Assembly (NCBI RefSeq): GCF_016100455.1
Contig: NZ_JACFSK010000001.1
Coordinates: 1,488,001 to 1,552,000 of the forward strand
Direction: 5' to 3'
DNA: 64,000 nt
From: Bartonella sp. M0283
GTDB taxonomy: Bacteria; Pseudomonadota; Alphaproteobacteria; Rhizobiales; Rhizobiaceae
Shown here: in pieces, positions 18,473 to 29,068 of the stretch
Position numbering within the stretch: the first letter of the stretch is position 1
How the letters are laid out: each line of letters begins with the position of its first letter
Notes under the pieces: generated by a model
What the model was told of the DNA's origin: nothing
Seen by the model: only the letters and a program-made list of their open reading frames with translations
The model's database searches: none
Program-made: the position numbers and the translations under genes

Positions 18473-19831
18473 ATGAAAAATATGTCTCACCGCCTGCCGA
18501 ACCGCGCATCTGTTTTTGCCGAAAAGATATTTTCAAGCTGTCGCAATCTACTTCATATTGAAGCTATGGCGGGCGTTGCTCTCGTTATTGCAACAATGGT
18601 TGCGCTCTTGCTTGCCAATTCAACTTATGCGACCGCTTACCAGAACTTCTGGCACCAAAAAATTTCAATAGAAGCCTTTGGATTTTCCCTTTCCAATGAT
18701 CTGCACTTTCTGGTCAATGACGGCTTAATGACACTCTTTTTCCTTGTCGCAGGCATGGAGATAAGACGAGAAATCCATGATGGCGCATTGTCAAAATTCC
18801 GTCAGGCTTTGTTGCCTTTGGTTGCAGCTGTCGGCGGCGTTATCATGCCGGCGATCATTTATTTTTCTATCAATCATGGTCCGGAGACCAGCCACGGCTG
18901 GGCTGTACCCACTGCAACCGACATAGCTTTTGCGATCGGGATTTTGGCTCTTCTGGGCAAATCGGTTCCAAATAATTTAAGAATCGTTTTGCTTGCGCTC
19001 GCCACTATAGACGACATTATCGCCATTTTGATTATAGCGATTTTTTATTCTGGTAGTTTTGATCTTACGGGCCTGCCCATTGCATGTCTTGCAATTATTA
19101 TCCTCGTTTTTTTGCAATGGATAGGGATTAACTCGGCACTGGTTTATGTCCTTCCCGCCGCTCTCCTCTGGCTCGGACTTATGATATGCGGAATCCACCC
19201 TTCCCTTTCAGGTGTTATATTAGGGTTACTGACACCGGCACTTGCACCCCGATCTCTGATCGCGCCTGTTGACCGACTGTCCTACGCTTTGGAAATATTG
19301 AAAAATGAAAAGCCTGAAGACAGCCCTTTAAAGCACCAATTTGCTCTTCTTGAAATACGTAAGAGCGAAGCTGCAATTGACGCTCCCGTATCAAGACTTG
19401 TTAATGCCTTAAGTCCTTGGGTGTTATTCGTCATTATGCCGCTCTTTGCTCTGGCGAATGCAGGGATCAATATTTCCAATGTCGATTTTGCAGATCATTT
19501 CTCTTTCATCATTATAGCTGGAACAGGACTGGGCCTTGCTATCGGTAAACCTTTGGGCATTGTGCTCATAAGTTTTCTCGCCGTCCGTTTCGGGCTTTGC
19601 AATCTCCCTTCGGGAGTAAAATGGCGCGGAATGATACTCGTCGGATTATTGGGTGGTATCGGTTTTACTATGGCTATTTTTACAGCCACTTTAGCCTTCA
19701 ATGACCCTCGACAATTAGAAGCGGCAAAATTCGCGATTCTTTGCGGATCCCTGATGTCTGCTATCTTCGGATTGAGCTATGGTTTATGGCTGAAATTTCG
19801 TAAACGCAAAAGGACTCGCGAAGCCGGATAA
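18473..19831 (+). CDS. nhaA: Na+/H+ antiporter NhaA
   Basis: Electrogenic exporter of Na+ in exchange for two H+, for pH and salt homeostasis. The 452-residue protein (from the ATG at 18473) has about twelve membrane helices. The paired ion-binding aspartates are Asp180-Asp181 in LATIDDIIAILIIA, and the helix-4 signature TATDIAFAIGILALLG precedes them. I chose this ATG because GAGGAA lies 7 bases upstream; a GTG at 18407 gives a poor extension. The gene is monocistronic as far as can be seen. Confidence 0.95.
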   Translation: MKNMSHRLPNRASVFAEKIFSSCRNLLHIEAMAGVALVIATMVALLLANSTYATAYQNFWHQKISIEAFGFSLSNDLHFLVNDGLMTLFFLVAGMEIRREIHDGALSKFRQALLPLVAAVGGVIMPAIIYFSINHGPETSHGWAVPTATDIAFAIGILALLGKSVPNNLRIVLLALATIDDIIAILIIAIFYSGSFDLTGLPIACLAIIILVFLQWIGINSALVYVLPAALLWLGLMICGIHPSLSGVILGLLTPALAPRSLIAPVDRLSYALEILKNEKPEDSPLKHQFALLEIRKSEAAIDAPVSRLVNALSPWVLFVIMPLFALANAGINISNVDFADHFSFIIIAGTGLGLAIGKPLGIVLISFLAVRFGLCNLPSGVKWRGMILVGLLGGIGFTMAIFTATLAFNDPRQLEAAKFAILCGSLMSAIFGLSYGLWLKFRKRKRTREAG

Positions 19832-19889
19832 AGAACATTTCCCGCATTAAAACCTCGTTGCAAGAACGTTTCCTGCGTAAAAAACTTCG
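19831..19889 (+). repeat. Imperfect 27/28-base tandem repeat after nhaA
   Basis: Two copies of a unit of about 28 bases (starting AAGAACATTT at 19831 and AAGAACGTTT at 19862) lie just after the nhaA stop. They differ at a few positions, mainly transitions. The rest of the 330-base gap to the next gene shows no gene. Confidence 0.55.
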
Positions 19890-20142
19890 CCATACCGCTC
19901 TCGCAACTTTTTAATTTTCAAAAAAATCGGCTAATTACCGGTTTCAACGATCGTATCCAAAATTTCTATTATTCAATGTCTCGCAATATCGTTACAAAGT
20001 GAAACACAATGCGAAACAGTCTGACCAATTGGAACAAAATTAACTGACTTGAATTTGCCCTCTGGAAAAATGTTGATTTGAGTTCACCGTGACTTCCTGT
20101 TTTTCCTTTACTTCCTCCCCTTCACGTCTATATTCGTGTATA

Positions 20143-20157
20143 GAACAAACAGTGAAC
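20143..20157. promoter_or_regulatory. LexA-type SOS box
   Basis: GAAC-N7-GAAC (GAACAAACAGTGAAC), the reverse complement of the alphaproteobacterial LexA site GTTC-N7-GTTC, ends 4 bases before the radical SAM start codon. It overlaps a possible -10 hexamer (GTATAG at about 20137-20142). A perfect match at the start of a DNA-repair operon makes SOS control likely. Confidence 0.85.
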
Positions 20158-20161
20158 AAAC

Positions 20162-21397
20162 ATGGTCAAAACGCTCAAACAGAAATTGGCAATTCTGGCA
20201 GATGCTGCCAAATATGATGCCTCCTGTGCATCAAGCGGTTCGACGCGTCAGTCGCCCACAAAAAACGGCTTGGGGTCAACGGCGAATATGGGAATTTGCC
20301 ATTCCTTCACGCCCGACGGGCGCTGCGTTTCCCTGTTAAAAATTCTGCTCACCAATTTTTGTATTTTTGATTGTGCCTATTGTGTCAACCGGTCGTCAAG
20401 CAATGTCGAGCGGGCGCGTTTCACTACGGACGAGGTGGTGTTTTTAACGCTCGAATTTTACCGCAGAAATTACATTGAAGGCTTGTTTCTTTCTTCCGGC
20501 ATTATCCGTTCTCCCGACCACACAATGGAGGAATTGGTTAAAGTTGCCCGCGATTTGCGAACCATTCACCATTTTGGCGGCTATATCCATTTGAAAACCA
20601 TTCCGGATGCTTCGGACACGCTTATCAAAGAAGCCGGACGTTATGCAGATCGATTGTCTATCAATGTCGAATTGCCAACAGAAAAAAGCATCAACCGCTT
20701 TGCTCCGCAAAAAAAGATCCTGACAATCAAGCAAGCCATGGCAAATGTCAGGATTGATATCGAAGCCTCGAAGGACGCAACATTGCAGACGAAAAAAACG
20801 CAACGTTTCGCGCCTGCCGGCCAATCCACCCAAATGATCATCGGTGCCGACGACGCCAATGATGCGACGATTTTGCAATCAAGCGCCGAGCTATATTCGG
20901 GTTATCGACTGAAACGCGTCTATTATTCGGCCTTCAGCCCGATTCCGGATGCTTCCAACCTGCTTCCCGTCAAGCGCCCGCCGCTTTTAAGGGAACACCG
21001 GCTTTATCAAGCCGATTGGCTTTACCGGTTCTATGGATTTTCAATGGAAGAGCTGACCTCGAACGCAAATGGTGGCATGCTCCAACTTGAATTTGACCCT
21101 AAACTCGCCTGGGCATTACAAAATCGGCATCTTTTTCCGGTTGATATCAACAAGGCGGACAAGGAAATGTTGTTACGTGTTCCCGGCCTTGGTGTGCGCA
21201 ATGTTAAACGGATATTGGCAGCGCGCCGATTCAAACGGCTCGATTTTGCAGATCTGAAAACCTTTCATATCAGCCTTGAAAAAATAAAACCATTTGTGAC
21301 TGCCGAACGCTGGACTCCCAAAAGCCTTCTCGACAGTTCGCACCTTGCCGAGCGTTTTCGTGCGCGACCGACCCAACTAGATCTTTTTTCATCATGA
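20162..21397 (+). CDS. Putative DNA modification/repair radical SAM protein
   Basis: Radical S-adenosylmethionine enzyme of the family often found beside UdgX-like proteins. The [4Fe-4S] cluster motif is Cys67-x3-Cys71-x2-Cys74 (CIFDCAYC). A later part (about residues 325-355, DINKADKEMLLRVPGLGVRN) is a helix-hairpin-helix DNA-binding unit. The protein is 411 residues. The substrate has not been established for the family to my knowledge; a role in DNA base repair is suggested by the partner and by the SOS box. The stop overlaps the start of the next gene by 4 bases (ATGA), so the two are translationally coupled. Confidence 0.85.
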   Translation: MVKTLKQKLAILADAAKYDASCASSGSTRQSPTKNGLGSTANMGICHSFTPDGRCVSLLKILLTNFCIFDCAYCVNRSSSNVERARFTTDEVVFLTLEFYRRNYIEGLFLSSGIIRSPDHTMEELVKVARDLRTIHHFGGYIHLKTIPDASDTLIKEAGRYADRLSINVELPTEKSINRFAPQKKILTIKQAMANVRIDIEASKDATLQTKKTQRFAPAGQSTQMIIGADDANDATILQSSAELYSGYRLKRVYYSAFSPIPDASNLLPVKRPPLLREHRLYQADWLYRFYGFSMEELTSNANGGMLQLEFDPKLAWALQNRHLFPVDINKADKEMLLRVPGLGVRNVKRILAARRFKRLDFADLKTFHISLEKIKPFVTAERWTPKSLLDSSHLAERFRARPTQLDLFSS

Positions 21398-22863
21398 AAA
21401 CGATTGTTTTGAAAAAACAGGGAGATTTTGACGAGTGGCGAACAAAAGCACGTTTGCTATTACAGGAAGGCCTATGTCCGGAAAATGTGTTTTGGCATTA
21501 TCATTCGGCCCCGACGTTGTTTGACGGCGAGCCTCCCTCCCAACCTTCAGAAAAATATCTGACCACACAAGAAGGCCAAGAATTTCTGGTGCCAAAGCAG
21601 TTCATCAATCTTGCGAAAAATGTCATCTGCCACGAAAGCGAAGATTCGCCGGCCCTTTTATACCGCCTTCTTTACCGCTTGCAGCAGGACAAAACTCTTC
21701 TTGAAAAAATTTACGACATTGACACCGCCACAGCCCTATCACGGCAAAAGGCTGTTTGCCATGATATCCACCATATGCATGCATTTCTACGTTTCAAAGA
21801 AATTAACAGCCTTGGTGATGACACCGTCAGGCGTTGTTTTACCGCCTGGTATGAACCTCAGCATTTCATTATTGCGGAAGCTATACCGTTTTTCTGCCGG
21901 CGTTTCGGTGACATGGATTGGCAAATTCTAACGCCGAAAGGCAGTGCATTCTATTTTAACAAAAGACTGTTTTTTGGCGAACCAATATTTAAAAAGCCGC
22001 AAAATAAAGATGAAACCGAAGAGCTCTGGAAAACCTATTTTGCCAGTATTTTTAATCCGGCAAGACTGAAAGTCAAAACCATGCAAAGTCATATGCCGAA
22101 AAAATACTGGAGCAACCTTCCGGAAGCGGAAATCATCGATAGTCTCGTTGGAAATGCTGACAAGCGCATTGAAACAATGGAAAAACAACCGGTTCTGCCA
22201 CCTCCTCGCTTTCATTCCCGCTTAGCGGAAAGGTGTGCTCAGAATATCTTGCATACGAATTTAAAGTCACAAGCAACGCTTGGAACTTTGGATGATCTCA
22301 ATAAAGGTATCAAATCATGCAATCGTTGCCCGTTGCATTGTTCAGCAACGCAGGCTGTCTGTGGTGAAGGGCCTGCACATGCTTCTCTTATGATTGTTGG
22401 AGAACAACCGGGCGACCGTGAAGATCTTGCCGGTCGGCCATTTGTCGGGCCGGCCGGGCAAATCTTTGAAAAAACAATAGAGAAAGTCGGTATCCAACGG
22501 GATGAGGTTTACATCACCAACGCTGTCAAACATTTCAAATATGAGCTCAAAGGTCGCAAGCGCCTCCATAAAAGAGCAGATCGGAGCGAGGTTGAACATT
22601 GTCGCTGGTGGCTCATGAAAGAAATCGATATTGTCAAACCGAAGCTTATCGTCGCCATGGGGAAAACCGCCCTGTTTTCACTCACTGGGGTGAACGAACC
22701 GTTAACCGGCTTAGTGGGGAAAATAATCGAGACAGAAGAAAAAATACCGGTTCTTGTCACTTTTCACCCGTCATATCTTCTCCGGATTAAATCGGAAGAA
22801 TTGAAGAAACAGGAAACTGCAAGATTCGAACAGAGTTTGCAACTTGCGAAGGCAAAAAATTGA
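21394..22863 (+). CDS. udgX: UdgX-type uracil-DNA glycosylase fused to a DUF4130 domain
   Basis: The N-terminal half (about 1-270) fits the DUF4130/TIGR03915-type partner domain of the radical SAM protein. The C-terminal 200 residues are a family-4-like uracil-DNA glycosylase: Cys pair CNRCPLHC for the iron-sulfur cluster, the active-site motif GEQPGDREDLAGRPF (residues 336-350), and the UdgX insertion GRKRLHKR with His392 in place of the histidine that UdgX links covalently to abasic DNA. A further Cys follows in SEVEHCRWWL. Such fusions are known in bacteria; here the gene is coupled to the radical SAM gene and shares its LexA site. Activity on uracil DNA is inferred from family. Confidence 0.88.
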   Translation: MKTIVLKKQGDFDEWRTKARLLLQEGLCPENVFWHYHSAPTLFDGEPPSQPSEKYLTTQEGQEFLVPKQFINLAKNVICHESEDSPALLYRLLYRLQQDKTLLEKIYDIDTATALSRQKAVCHDIHHMHAFLRFKEINSLGDDTVRRCFTAWYEPQHFIIAEAIPFFCRRFGDMDWQILTPKGSAFYFNKRLFFGEPIFKKPQNKDETEELWKTYFASIFNPARLKVKTMQSHMPKKYWSNLPEAEIIDSLVGNADKRIETMEKQPVLPPPRFHSRLAERCAQNILHTNLKSQATLGTLDDLNKGIKSCNRCPLHCSATQAVCGEGPAHASLMIVGEQPGDREDLAGRPFVGPAGQIFEKTIEKVGIQRDEVYITNAVKHFKYELKGRKRLHKRADRSEVEHCRWWLMKEIDIVKPKLIVAMGKTALFSLTGVNEPLTGLVGKIIETEEKIPVLVTFHPSYLLRIKSEELKKQETARFEQSLQLAKAKN

Positions 22864-23155
22864 CTTTGTGACAGGTCCAAAAATGCCAACCAGCCGTTTG
22901 TGAAGCCAGTTCAAAAAAACCGTGATACTGACTTGATAACCCCCTGTTGGATAGGACTTAACAAATATTAACTTGTTGTTTTTGCTATATTTTAAATTAT
23001 CACTTTTCCGTGATTGATACATTTTAAAGTGATTTGAGATTGATAGCCGCGATGAAGATATAAGCAATAGAGAGTTTGGAAAATATATCCAGATTGATCC
23101 AATTGCAATTAAAGTCGTTAGCCACAGCTAAGGGCTCCTAAAAACGGTGAATGAA

Positions 23156-23461
23156 ATGAAAAAATTAATGTTTATTGCGCTTGCAAGTTTATGTGGTGTA
23201 AGCAGCGCCTATGCCAGTGGTTATGCTTTTGACGATGGTTCGCCGGCCAACAATTATGTCATTGGCTCTACTGCCCAATCCGGCATGAACAAAGGTTATA
23301 CAGGTAATTCACGTGCCTATACACGGGCAAATGGATTTGGAGATGGTTCCGTCGAAGACAGCTATGTCATTGGTCATGCACAAAAATCCGGTGAAGCAAC
23401 GCATGGCGGAGCTATCAATGAAGCCCATTTTGGCGATGGATCACCGGTAAATCGTCATTGA
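23156..23461 (+). CDS. Small exported protein with YVIG repeats
   Basis: The 101-residue protein has a signal peptide with the cleavage motif AYA-SG near residue 21. The mature part carries two clear copies of an approximately 20-residue unit built on DGS-x4-YVIG-x3-Q-SG, plus a third partial unit (FGDGSPVN) at the C-terminus. I recognise no family. I chose the ATG at 23156 rather than the upstream GTG at 23147. A strong terminator follows, and AT-rich DNA precedes it, so the gene is probably monocistronic and highly expressed; that is inference. Confidence 0.7.
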   Translation: MKKLMFIALASLCGVSSAYASGYAFDDGSPANNYVIGSTAQSGMNKGYTGNSRAYTRANGFGDGSVEDSYVIGHAQKSGEATHGGAINEAHFGDGSPVNRH

Positions 23462-23486
23462 AAGCATTGCGAAGTTATTTTTAACG

Positions 23487-23513
23487 AAAACCGGCCTTCG
23501 AGCCGGTTTTTTT
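23487..23513 (+). terminator. Rho-independent terminator
   Basis: AAAACCGGC / GCCGGTTTT stem with a 6-base loop and a following run of seven T residues, 26 bases after the small exported gene. Confidence 0.9.
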
Positions 23514-24022
23514 GTGTTCACGCTCAAGCTTTCCTATTTATTTATTCTCAAGCCTCTATTATCGCTAGAAACCCAATACGAGAATGCTTTATTAACCATT
23601 TCCATTTGAAAACAGCGTTTTTTCAAAATGGTAATACAATATTTTTCTACTTAACAGTTGCTAATATTAAATTTTTGTTTATATTTCAAATCGGGTTTTT
23701 CATTAACCGACTAATTAATAATTGTAACAACGATACGGAACCGGAACGAGCAGATTGGGCGTATTTTTTACGTAACATAATAATTATTCAAAAAACTTTT
23801 ATATTTTTCAGACAGGATATAATTGAATATTCGTTATTTAAAATTAAATTGCATTTTTCTTAAATTTAGACTTGGCTGATCGGTTTGCTACGCTATATGG
23901 GGGTGAAAATCCACTCTTTCCCTTGGTATCTCAAGGGATTTCATCCGAAACGAGATTTTAGATCGGACATGAAAACCGATTTATATTTTCGCCTTCTATA
24001 AACTACAGATCAAAAATCGAAA
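23514..24022. other. AT-rich 500-base leader region of the NUDIX-type regulator
   Basis: No gene is supported; an 85-codon ORF inside is low-complexity and has no ribosome site. Near 23901-23945, GGGTGAAA pairs with TTTCATCC and, inside, TCCCTTG (23919-23925) pairs with CAAGGGA (23932-23938), which would give a stem-loop about 75 bases upstream of the next start codon. Confidence 0.4.
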
Positions 24023-24937
24023 ATGACAATCTTGACTACCCCATCAACGCTTTCAAAAATCGAACTTATTGCCGTTATTGCCGCCGTTACGAACGGTCAG
24101 CCCAAAGTTATTACAGTTGGACCAGAACAAAAACTTCCATCCGGACCATTAGAATTCGAGCAACAAAGCTTGGAAGCTTCTTTACGTGACTGGATAAATA
24201 CAAAAACGGGGCATCCCGTTGGATTTCTCGAACAACTTTACACATTCTCCAATCGTTTGCCTGTCTGTCCGGATAGCGGTACACGGACAATATCGATCAG
24301 CTATCTGGGCTTGGTGCGGCAGCAAGATGATTTTTCCCAAAACGCCGAATGGCATGATTGGTATGAGCATTTCCCTTGGGACGATTGCCGAAGCGGAAAG
24401 CATCCATGTGTCGACGAAATTATTGATGCGCTCAATCTTTGGGCAGAAAAAGACAAGATCCATTGTGACTTCAAGAAACGCAGAATTTCTTTTCTTTTCG
24501 GATGTAACGGCTTTTCGTGGCACGAGGATTTTATCCTCCAAAGATATGAAATTCTATATGAAGCGGGTCTCATTGCCGAAGCTGGCGGCAATCTTTATGC
24601 GGGAACGCCAATGTTTGCAGATGACCGTCGAATTTTAGCGACTGCTATCGGACGGCTCAGAAGAAAAATAAAATATAGAGCTGTGATCTTTGAACTGTTA
24701 CCGGAAAAATTCACACTGTTACAGTTACAAAAAACGGTAGAAGCAATTATAGGAAGACGGCTTCACAAACCGAACTTTCGTCGTTTGACAGAACAGCAGG
24801 GAATTATCGAAGAAGTAGGCGAGCGCGAAACCCAAACAGGTGGAAGGCCGGCCAAGCTCTATCGTTATCGTCAGGAAATTATTGAATCCTGTGTGATCAG
24901 CCTTTCGCGTTTTCCGATTGCCCGCTCCGGGAATTAA
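24023..24937 (+). CDS. NUDIX-like winged-helix transcriptional regulator (NadQ/NrtR-like)
   Basis: The 304-residue protein has an N-terminal NUDIX-like domain (about 10-160) that lacks the full catalytic GX5EX7REUXEEXGU box, and a C-terminal winged-helix part (about 200-290, with TGGRPAKLYRYR). This combination is characteristic of the alphaproteobacterial NAD regulator family (NadQ/NrtR type), which senses NAD-related nucleotides and represses NAD biosynthesis genes. No nad gene is adjacent here, so the target is inferred from family only. The ATG lies after a potentially structured leader. Confidence 0.7.
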   Translation: MTILTTPSTLSKIELIAVIAAVTNGQPKVITVGPEQKLPSGPLEFEQQSLEASLRDWINTKTGHPVGFLEQLYTFSNRLPVCPDSGTRTISISYLGLVRQQDDFSQNAEWHDWYEHFPWDDCRSGKHPCVDEIIDALNLWAEKDKIHCDFKKRRISFLFGCNGFSWHEDFILQRYEILYEAGLIAEAGGNLYAGTPMFADDRRILATAIGRLRRKIKYRAVIFELLPEKFTLLQLQKTVEAIIGRRLHKPNFRRLTEQQGIIEEVGERETQTGGRPAKLYRYRQEIIESCVISLSRFPIARSGN

Positions 24938-25258
24938 ACACAGTATCGTCCAGACCGATAATCATTCTGTTTTTATCATGATCAACCTCCGCTTGATATC
25001 CTTTGCACATGGCCGACGGAAGTTGATAGCTTCGCTGTCATATAATCGCAGTTGATCCTTGCGTTTCATGGAAACATATCTCTTCATGAATTGAAGGAGC
25101 ACATTTGAAGCTTCCTGACCGAAAATTCATTGCGGATAAAGGTTCATTTTTTCCTATTTGTCAGGTGGATAGTCTTCCTTTACGAAGAAGCATCATCCCT
25201 TTCAATAAAGCTTAAATTGAACGGTCGTTTGCGTTTTTTATCCTCTCACCGGCACAAC
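24938..25258. other. Convergent spacer between the regulator and nrdF
   Basis: No gene is supported. A 63-codon ORF near 25130-25321 overlaps the nrd terminator and lacks any family feature. Confidence 0.4.
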
Positions 25259-25288
25259 AAAAAAGAGGAGAGCCTCCCCTCCTCTTTT
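25259..25288 (-). terminator. Terminator of the nrdHIEF operon
   Basis: AAAAGAGGAG / CTCCTCTTTT, a 10-bp stem with an 8-base loop, followed on the minus strand by six T residues. It lies 15 bases beyond the nrdF stop. Confidence 0.9.
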
Positions 25289-25303
25289 GTTTTAACAGTC
25301 AAT

Positions 25304-26278
<975 letters not shown>

Positions 26279-26284
26279 TTATCC

Positions 26285-28465
26285 TTAAAGGCTACAGGAA
26301 ACACAGGTTTCGACTTCGGTCCCGCTCAAGGCTTTTTGGCGTAGCCGCACGTAATAGATGGTTTTGAGTTTTTTCTTCCACGCGTAGATTTGCGCTTTGT
26401 TGATATCGCGCGTCGTGGCCGTATCGGGGAAAAAAAGCGTTAATGACAAGCCTTGATCGACATGCTGACTGGCTGCAGCATAGGTATCAATGATCTTTTC
26501 CGGACCTATTTCATAGGCGTCCTGATAATATTCAAGATTATCATTGGTCATATAAGGTGCCGGATAATAGACACGACCGATCTTGCCTTCTTTGCGTATT
26601 TCTATTTTTGCAACAATCGGGTGAATGGACGCTGTGGCATTATTGATATAGGAAATCGAGCCGGTGGGCGGAACCGCCTGTAAATAACGGTTGTAAAGCC
26701 CCCATTTTTTGACCGATTGCTCAAGCTCCTGCCAGTCTTTCACAGTAGGAATCACGAAATTCCGGTCAGCAAAAAGCTGTTTGATGCGTTGTGTTTCCGG
26801 CTCGAACTTTTGAGTGAGATATTTTTTAAACGCACGCCCATCAGCATAGGCTGATTGTTCAAAGCCTTGAAATGTTTTACCCTTTTCTTTGGCAATAAGG
26901 TTCGAGCTTCTCAACGCATGGAAGGCAACTGTATAAAAATAGAGATTGGTGAAATCGAGTGCTTCCGGAGAGCCATAATAAATGTGCTCTTTAGCAAGAA
27001 AGCCATGCAAATTCATTTGACCGAGGCCGATAGCGTGCGCCTCGCGATTGCCCTTTTCAATGGATGGTACACAAACAATATCGCTCATTTCAGAAACTGC
27101 TGTTAAAGCCCGGACCGCTGTTTCAACCGTTTTACCGAAATCGTCGGACTGAAAAGCTTTAGCAATATTGAGCGAACCGAGATTGCACGAAATATCGTTA
27201 CCGATGTGACGATAGCTCAAATCGGCATTCAATGTGCTCGGCTCATTGACCTGAAGAATTTCGGAGCAAAGATTGCTCATATTGATGCGTCCGGCAATGG
27301 GGTTGGCGCGATTGACCGCATCTTCGAACACAATATAGGGATAACCCGATTCAAACTGGATTTCGGCCAGAGTTTGAAAAAAATCGCGGGCATTGATTTT
27401 TTTCTTGGTTATGCGCGGGTCGTCGACGAATTTGCGATAATGTTCGCTCAAAGATATGTCGGATAAGGCTTTACCCGTGACTTTTTCTACATCATAGGGT
27501 GAGAAAAGGTACATATCCTCGTTATTGCGCGCAAGCTCGAAAGTAATATCGGGGATGACCACACCAAGGGAGAGCGTTTTGATGCGGATTTTTTCATCGG
27601 CATTTTCCCGTTTGGTATCCAGAAAACGCATAATATCGGGATGATGGGCACTTAAATAAACCGCCCCTGCCCCCTGCCTTGCGCCCAATTGATTGGCGTA
27701 AGAAAATGCATCTTCAAGAAGTTTCATAACCGGCACAATACCGGACGACTGGTTTTGTATTTTTTTGATCGGTGCGCCTTGTTCTCTGATATTGGTGAGG
27801 CACAAAGCAACCCCACCACCGCGTTTGGACAATTGCAAAGAAGAATTAATTGCGCGACCGATCGATTCCATATTGTCTTCAACACGCAGAAGAAAACAGG
27901 AAACAAGTTCTCCACGTTGTTTTTTACCAGCATTGAGAAATGTCGGCGTTGCCGGTTGAAAGCGACCGCTCATCATTTCATCGACAAGCCTTTCGCAAAA
28001 TTTTTTGTCGCCTGTAGCAAGTGTCAATGCCACCATAACGACACGATCTTCGTAACGTTCGAGATATCTTTTCCCGTCGAAAGTCTTCAGCGTGTAACTC
28101 GTATAATATTTGAAGGCGCCAAGAAACGTGGGAAAGCGGAATTTGAACGCATAAGCACGTTTGAAAGCTTTTTTGATAAAAGCAAAATCATAACAATCAA
28201 AAACGGTTTTCTCGTAATATCCTTCACGCAGGAGATAATCGATCTTTTCTTCAAGATCATGAAAAAATACCGTATTCTGATTGACATGCTGCAAAAAATA
28301 TTGCCGCACTGCTTCACGATCTTTATCGAACTGGATGCACCCATCTTCGTCAAAGAGATTGAGCATTGCATTTAATGAATGATAATCTTCGGAAAGATAA
28401 TTTTGGGAATGATAATTTTTGTCACTATCTAAAGTGTCTGTTTTTTCTGGGCTATCTGTTTCCAT
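26285..28465 (-). CDS. nrdE: Class Ib ribonucleotide reductase, alpha subunit
   Basis: Catalytic R1E subunit that reduces ribonucleoside diphosphates. The 726-residue protein has the N-terminal [20 protein letters not shown] region, active-site Cys in the N-C-E pattern (MSNLCSEI) and the C-terminal Cys pair (ETCVSCSL) that receives electrons from NrdH. The N-terminus carries an extra hydrophilic tail of about 30 residues before the conserved [12 protein letters not shown]. Its ATG lies 37 bases inside the end of nrdI, with AGGA eight bases upstream; this overlap suggests tight translational coupling. Confidence 0.97.
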   Translation of the reverse strand: METDSPEKTDTLDSDKNYHSQNYLSEDYHSLNAMLNLFDEDGCIQFDKDREAVRQYFLQHVNQNTVFFHDLEEKIDYLLREGYYEKTVFDCYDFAFIKKAFKRAYAFKFRFPTFLGAFKYYTSYTLKTFDGKRYLERYEDRVVMVALTLATGDKKFCERLVDEMMSGRFQPATPTFLNAGKKQRGELVSCFLLRVEDNMESIGRAINSSLQLSKRGGGVALCLTNIREQGAPIKKIQNQSSGIVPVMKLLEDAFSYANQLGARQGAGAVYLSAHHPDIMRFLDTKRENADEKIRIKTLSLGVVIPDITFELARNNEDMYLFSPYDVEKVTGKALSDISLSEHYRKFVDDPRITKKKINARDFFQTLAEIQFESGYPYIVFEDAVNRANPIAGRINMSNLCSEILQVNEPSTLNADLSYRHIGNDISCNLGSLNIAKAFQSDDFGKTVETAVRALTAVSEMSDIVCVPSIEKGNREAHAIGLGQMNLHGFLAKEHIYYGSPEALDFTNLYFYTVAFHALRSSNLIAKEKGKTFQGFEQSAYADGRAFKKYLTQKFEPETQRIKQLFADRNFVIPTVKDWQELEQSVKKWGLYNRYLQAVPPTGSISYINNATASIHPIVAKIEIRKEGKIGRVYYPAPYMTNDNLEYYQDAYEIGPEKIIDTYAAASQHVDQGLSLTLFFPDTATTRDINKAQIYAWKKKLKTIYYVRLRQKALSGTEVETCVSCSL

Positions 28466-28845
28466 AATTTTCCTAATCCTTGTCTGACAAGGTTCACGTC
28501 TTCTGTTGTCCCCCTGAGCTCGAAACTATAAAGCCAGGGCACACGACACTTTTGAGAGATGACTTTTCCGGCAAGTGCATAAGCCCAGCCGAAATTACGA
28601 TTGCCACCGGCAATAACGCCTTTAAGAAATTGCCTGTTCTCTTCATCATTGAGAAAATTGATGACGGTTTTGGGCACTGCTCCATCGCCTTTGGCACCGG
28701 CGTAAGTCGGCACCACCAGAACGTAGGGTTCAACCACTTTCGGAATCGCTGTTTTTTTGAAAAGTCTTAAAGACGGTTCACCGATTTGTTGCACAAAATA
28801 ATCGGTATTGCCGGTCGCGCTCGAATAATAAACAAGGAGTGCCAT
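28429..28845 (-). CDS. nrdI: NrdI flavodoxin-like protein
   Basis: Flavodoxin-like partner that activates the manganese centre of NrdF. The 138-residue protein begins [15 protein letters not shown], the FMN-binding P-loop, and contains the [14 protein letters not shown] segment typical of NrdI. It lies one base after nrdH and overlaps the start of nrdE. Confidence 0.95.
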   Translation of the reverse strand: MALLVYYSSATGNTDYFVQQIGEPSLRLFKKTAIPKVVEPYVLVVPTYAGAKGDGAVPKTVINFLNDEENRQFLKGVIAGGNRNFGWAYALAGKVISQKCRVPWLYSFELRGTTEDVNLVRQGLGKLWKQIAQKKQTL

Positions 28846-28846
28846 A

Positions 28847-29068
28847 TCATTCGAGCCCGTTTATTTTATCAGGTTGGAAACCGGCCCAGTGATTGTTTCC
28901 GGCAATGACCACCGGCAACATTTTATATCCCAAACTTTCGATATAAGACAAAGCCTCCGCATCTTTGGAAATATCCACAATATCGTAGGAAATATGTTTA
29001 TTATCCAATGCTTTGTATGTTGCTTTGCATTGTACGCAAAATGGTCTGCTGTAAATTGTAATTGTCAT
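28847..29068 (-). CDS. nrdH: NrdH-redoxin
   Basis: Glutaredoxin-like electron donor for NrdEF, reduced by thioredoxin reductase. The 73-residue protein has the redox centre Cys11-Val-Gln-Cys14 and the C-terminal WAGFQPDK pattern of NrdH. It is first in the nrdHIEF operon; the operon is preceded by a cobalamin riboswitch. Confidence 0.95.
   Translation of the reverse strand: MTITIYSRPFCVQCKATYKALDNKHISYDIVDISKDAEALSYIESLGYKMLPVVIAGNNHWAGFQPDKINGLE

Noticed and set aside
23606..23863. 85-codon ORF in the AT-rich leader of the NUDIX regulator
   Set aside because: Composition is Phe/Ile/Asn-rich as expected of random AT-rich DNA; no ribosome site and no family match.
27689..28375. 228-codon ORF opposite nrdE
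   Set aside because: It runs antisense to conserved NrdE sequence with no ribosome site or family feature.
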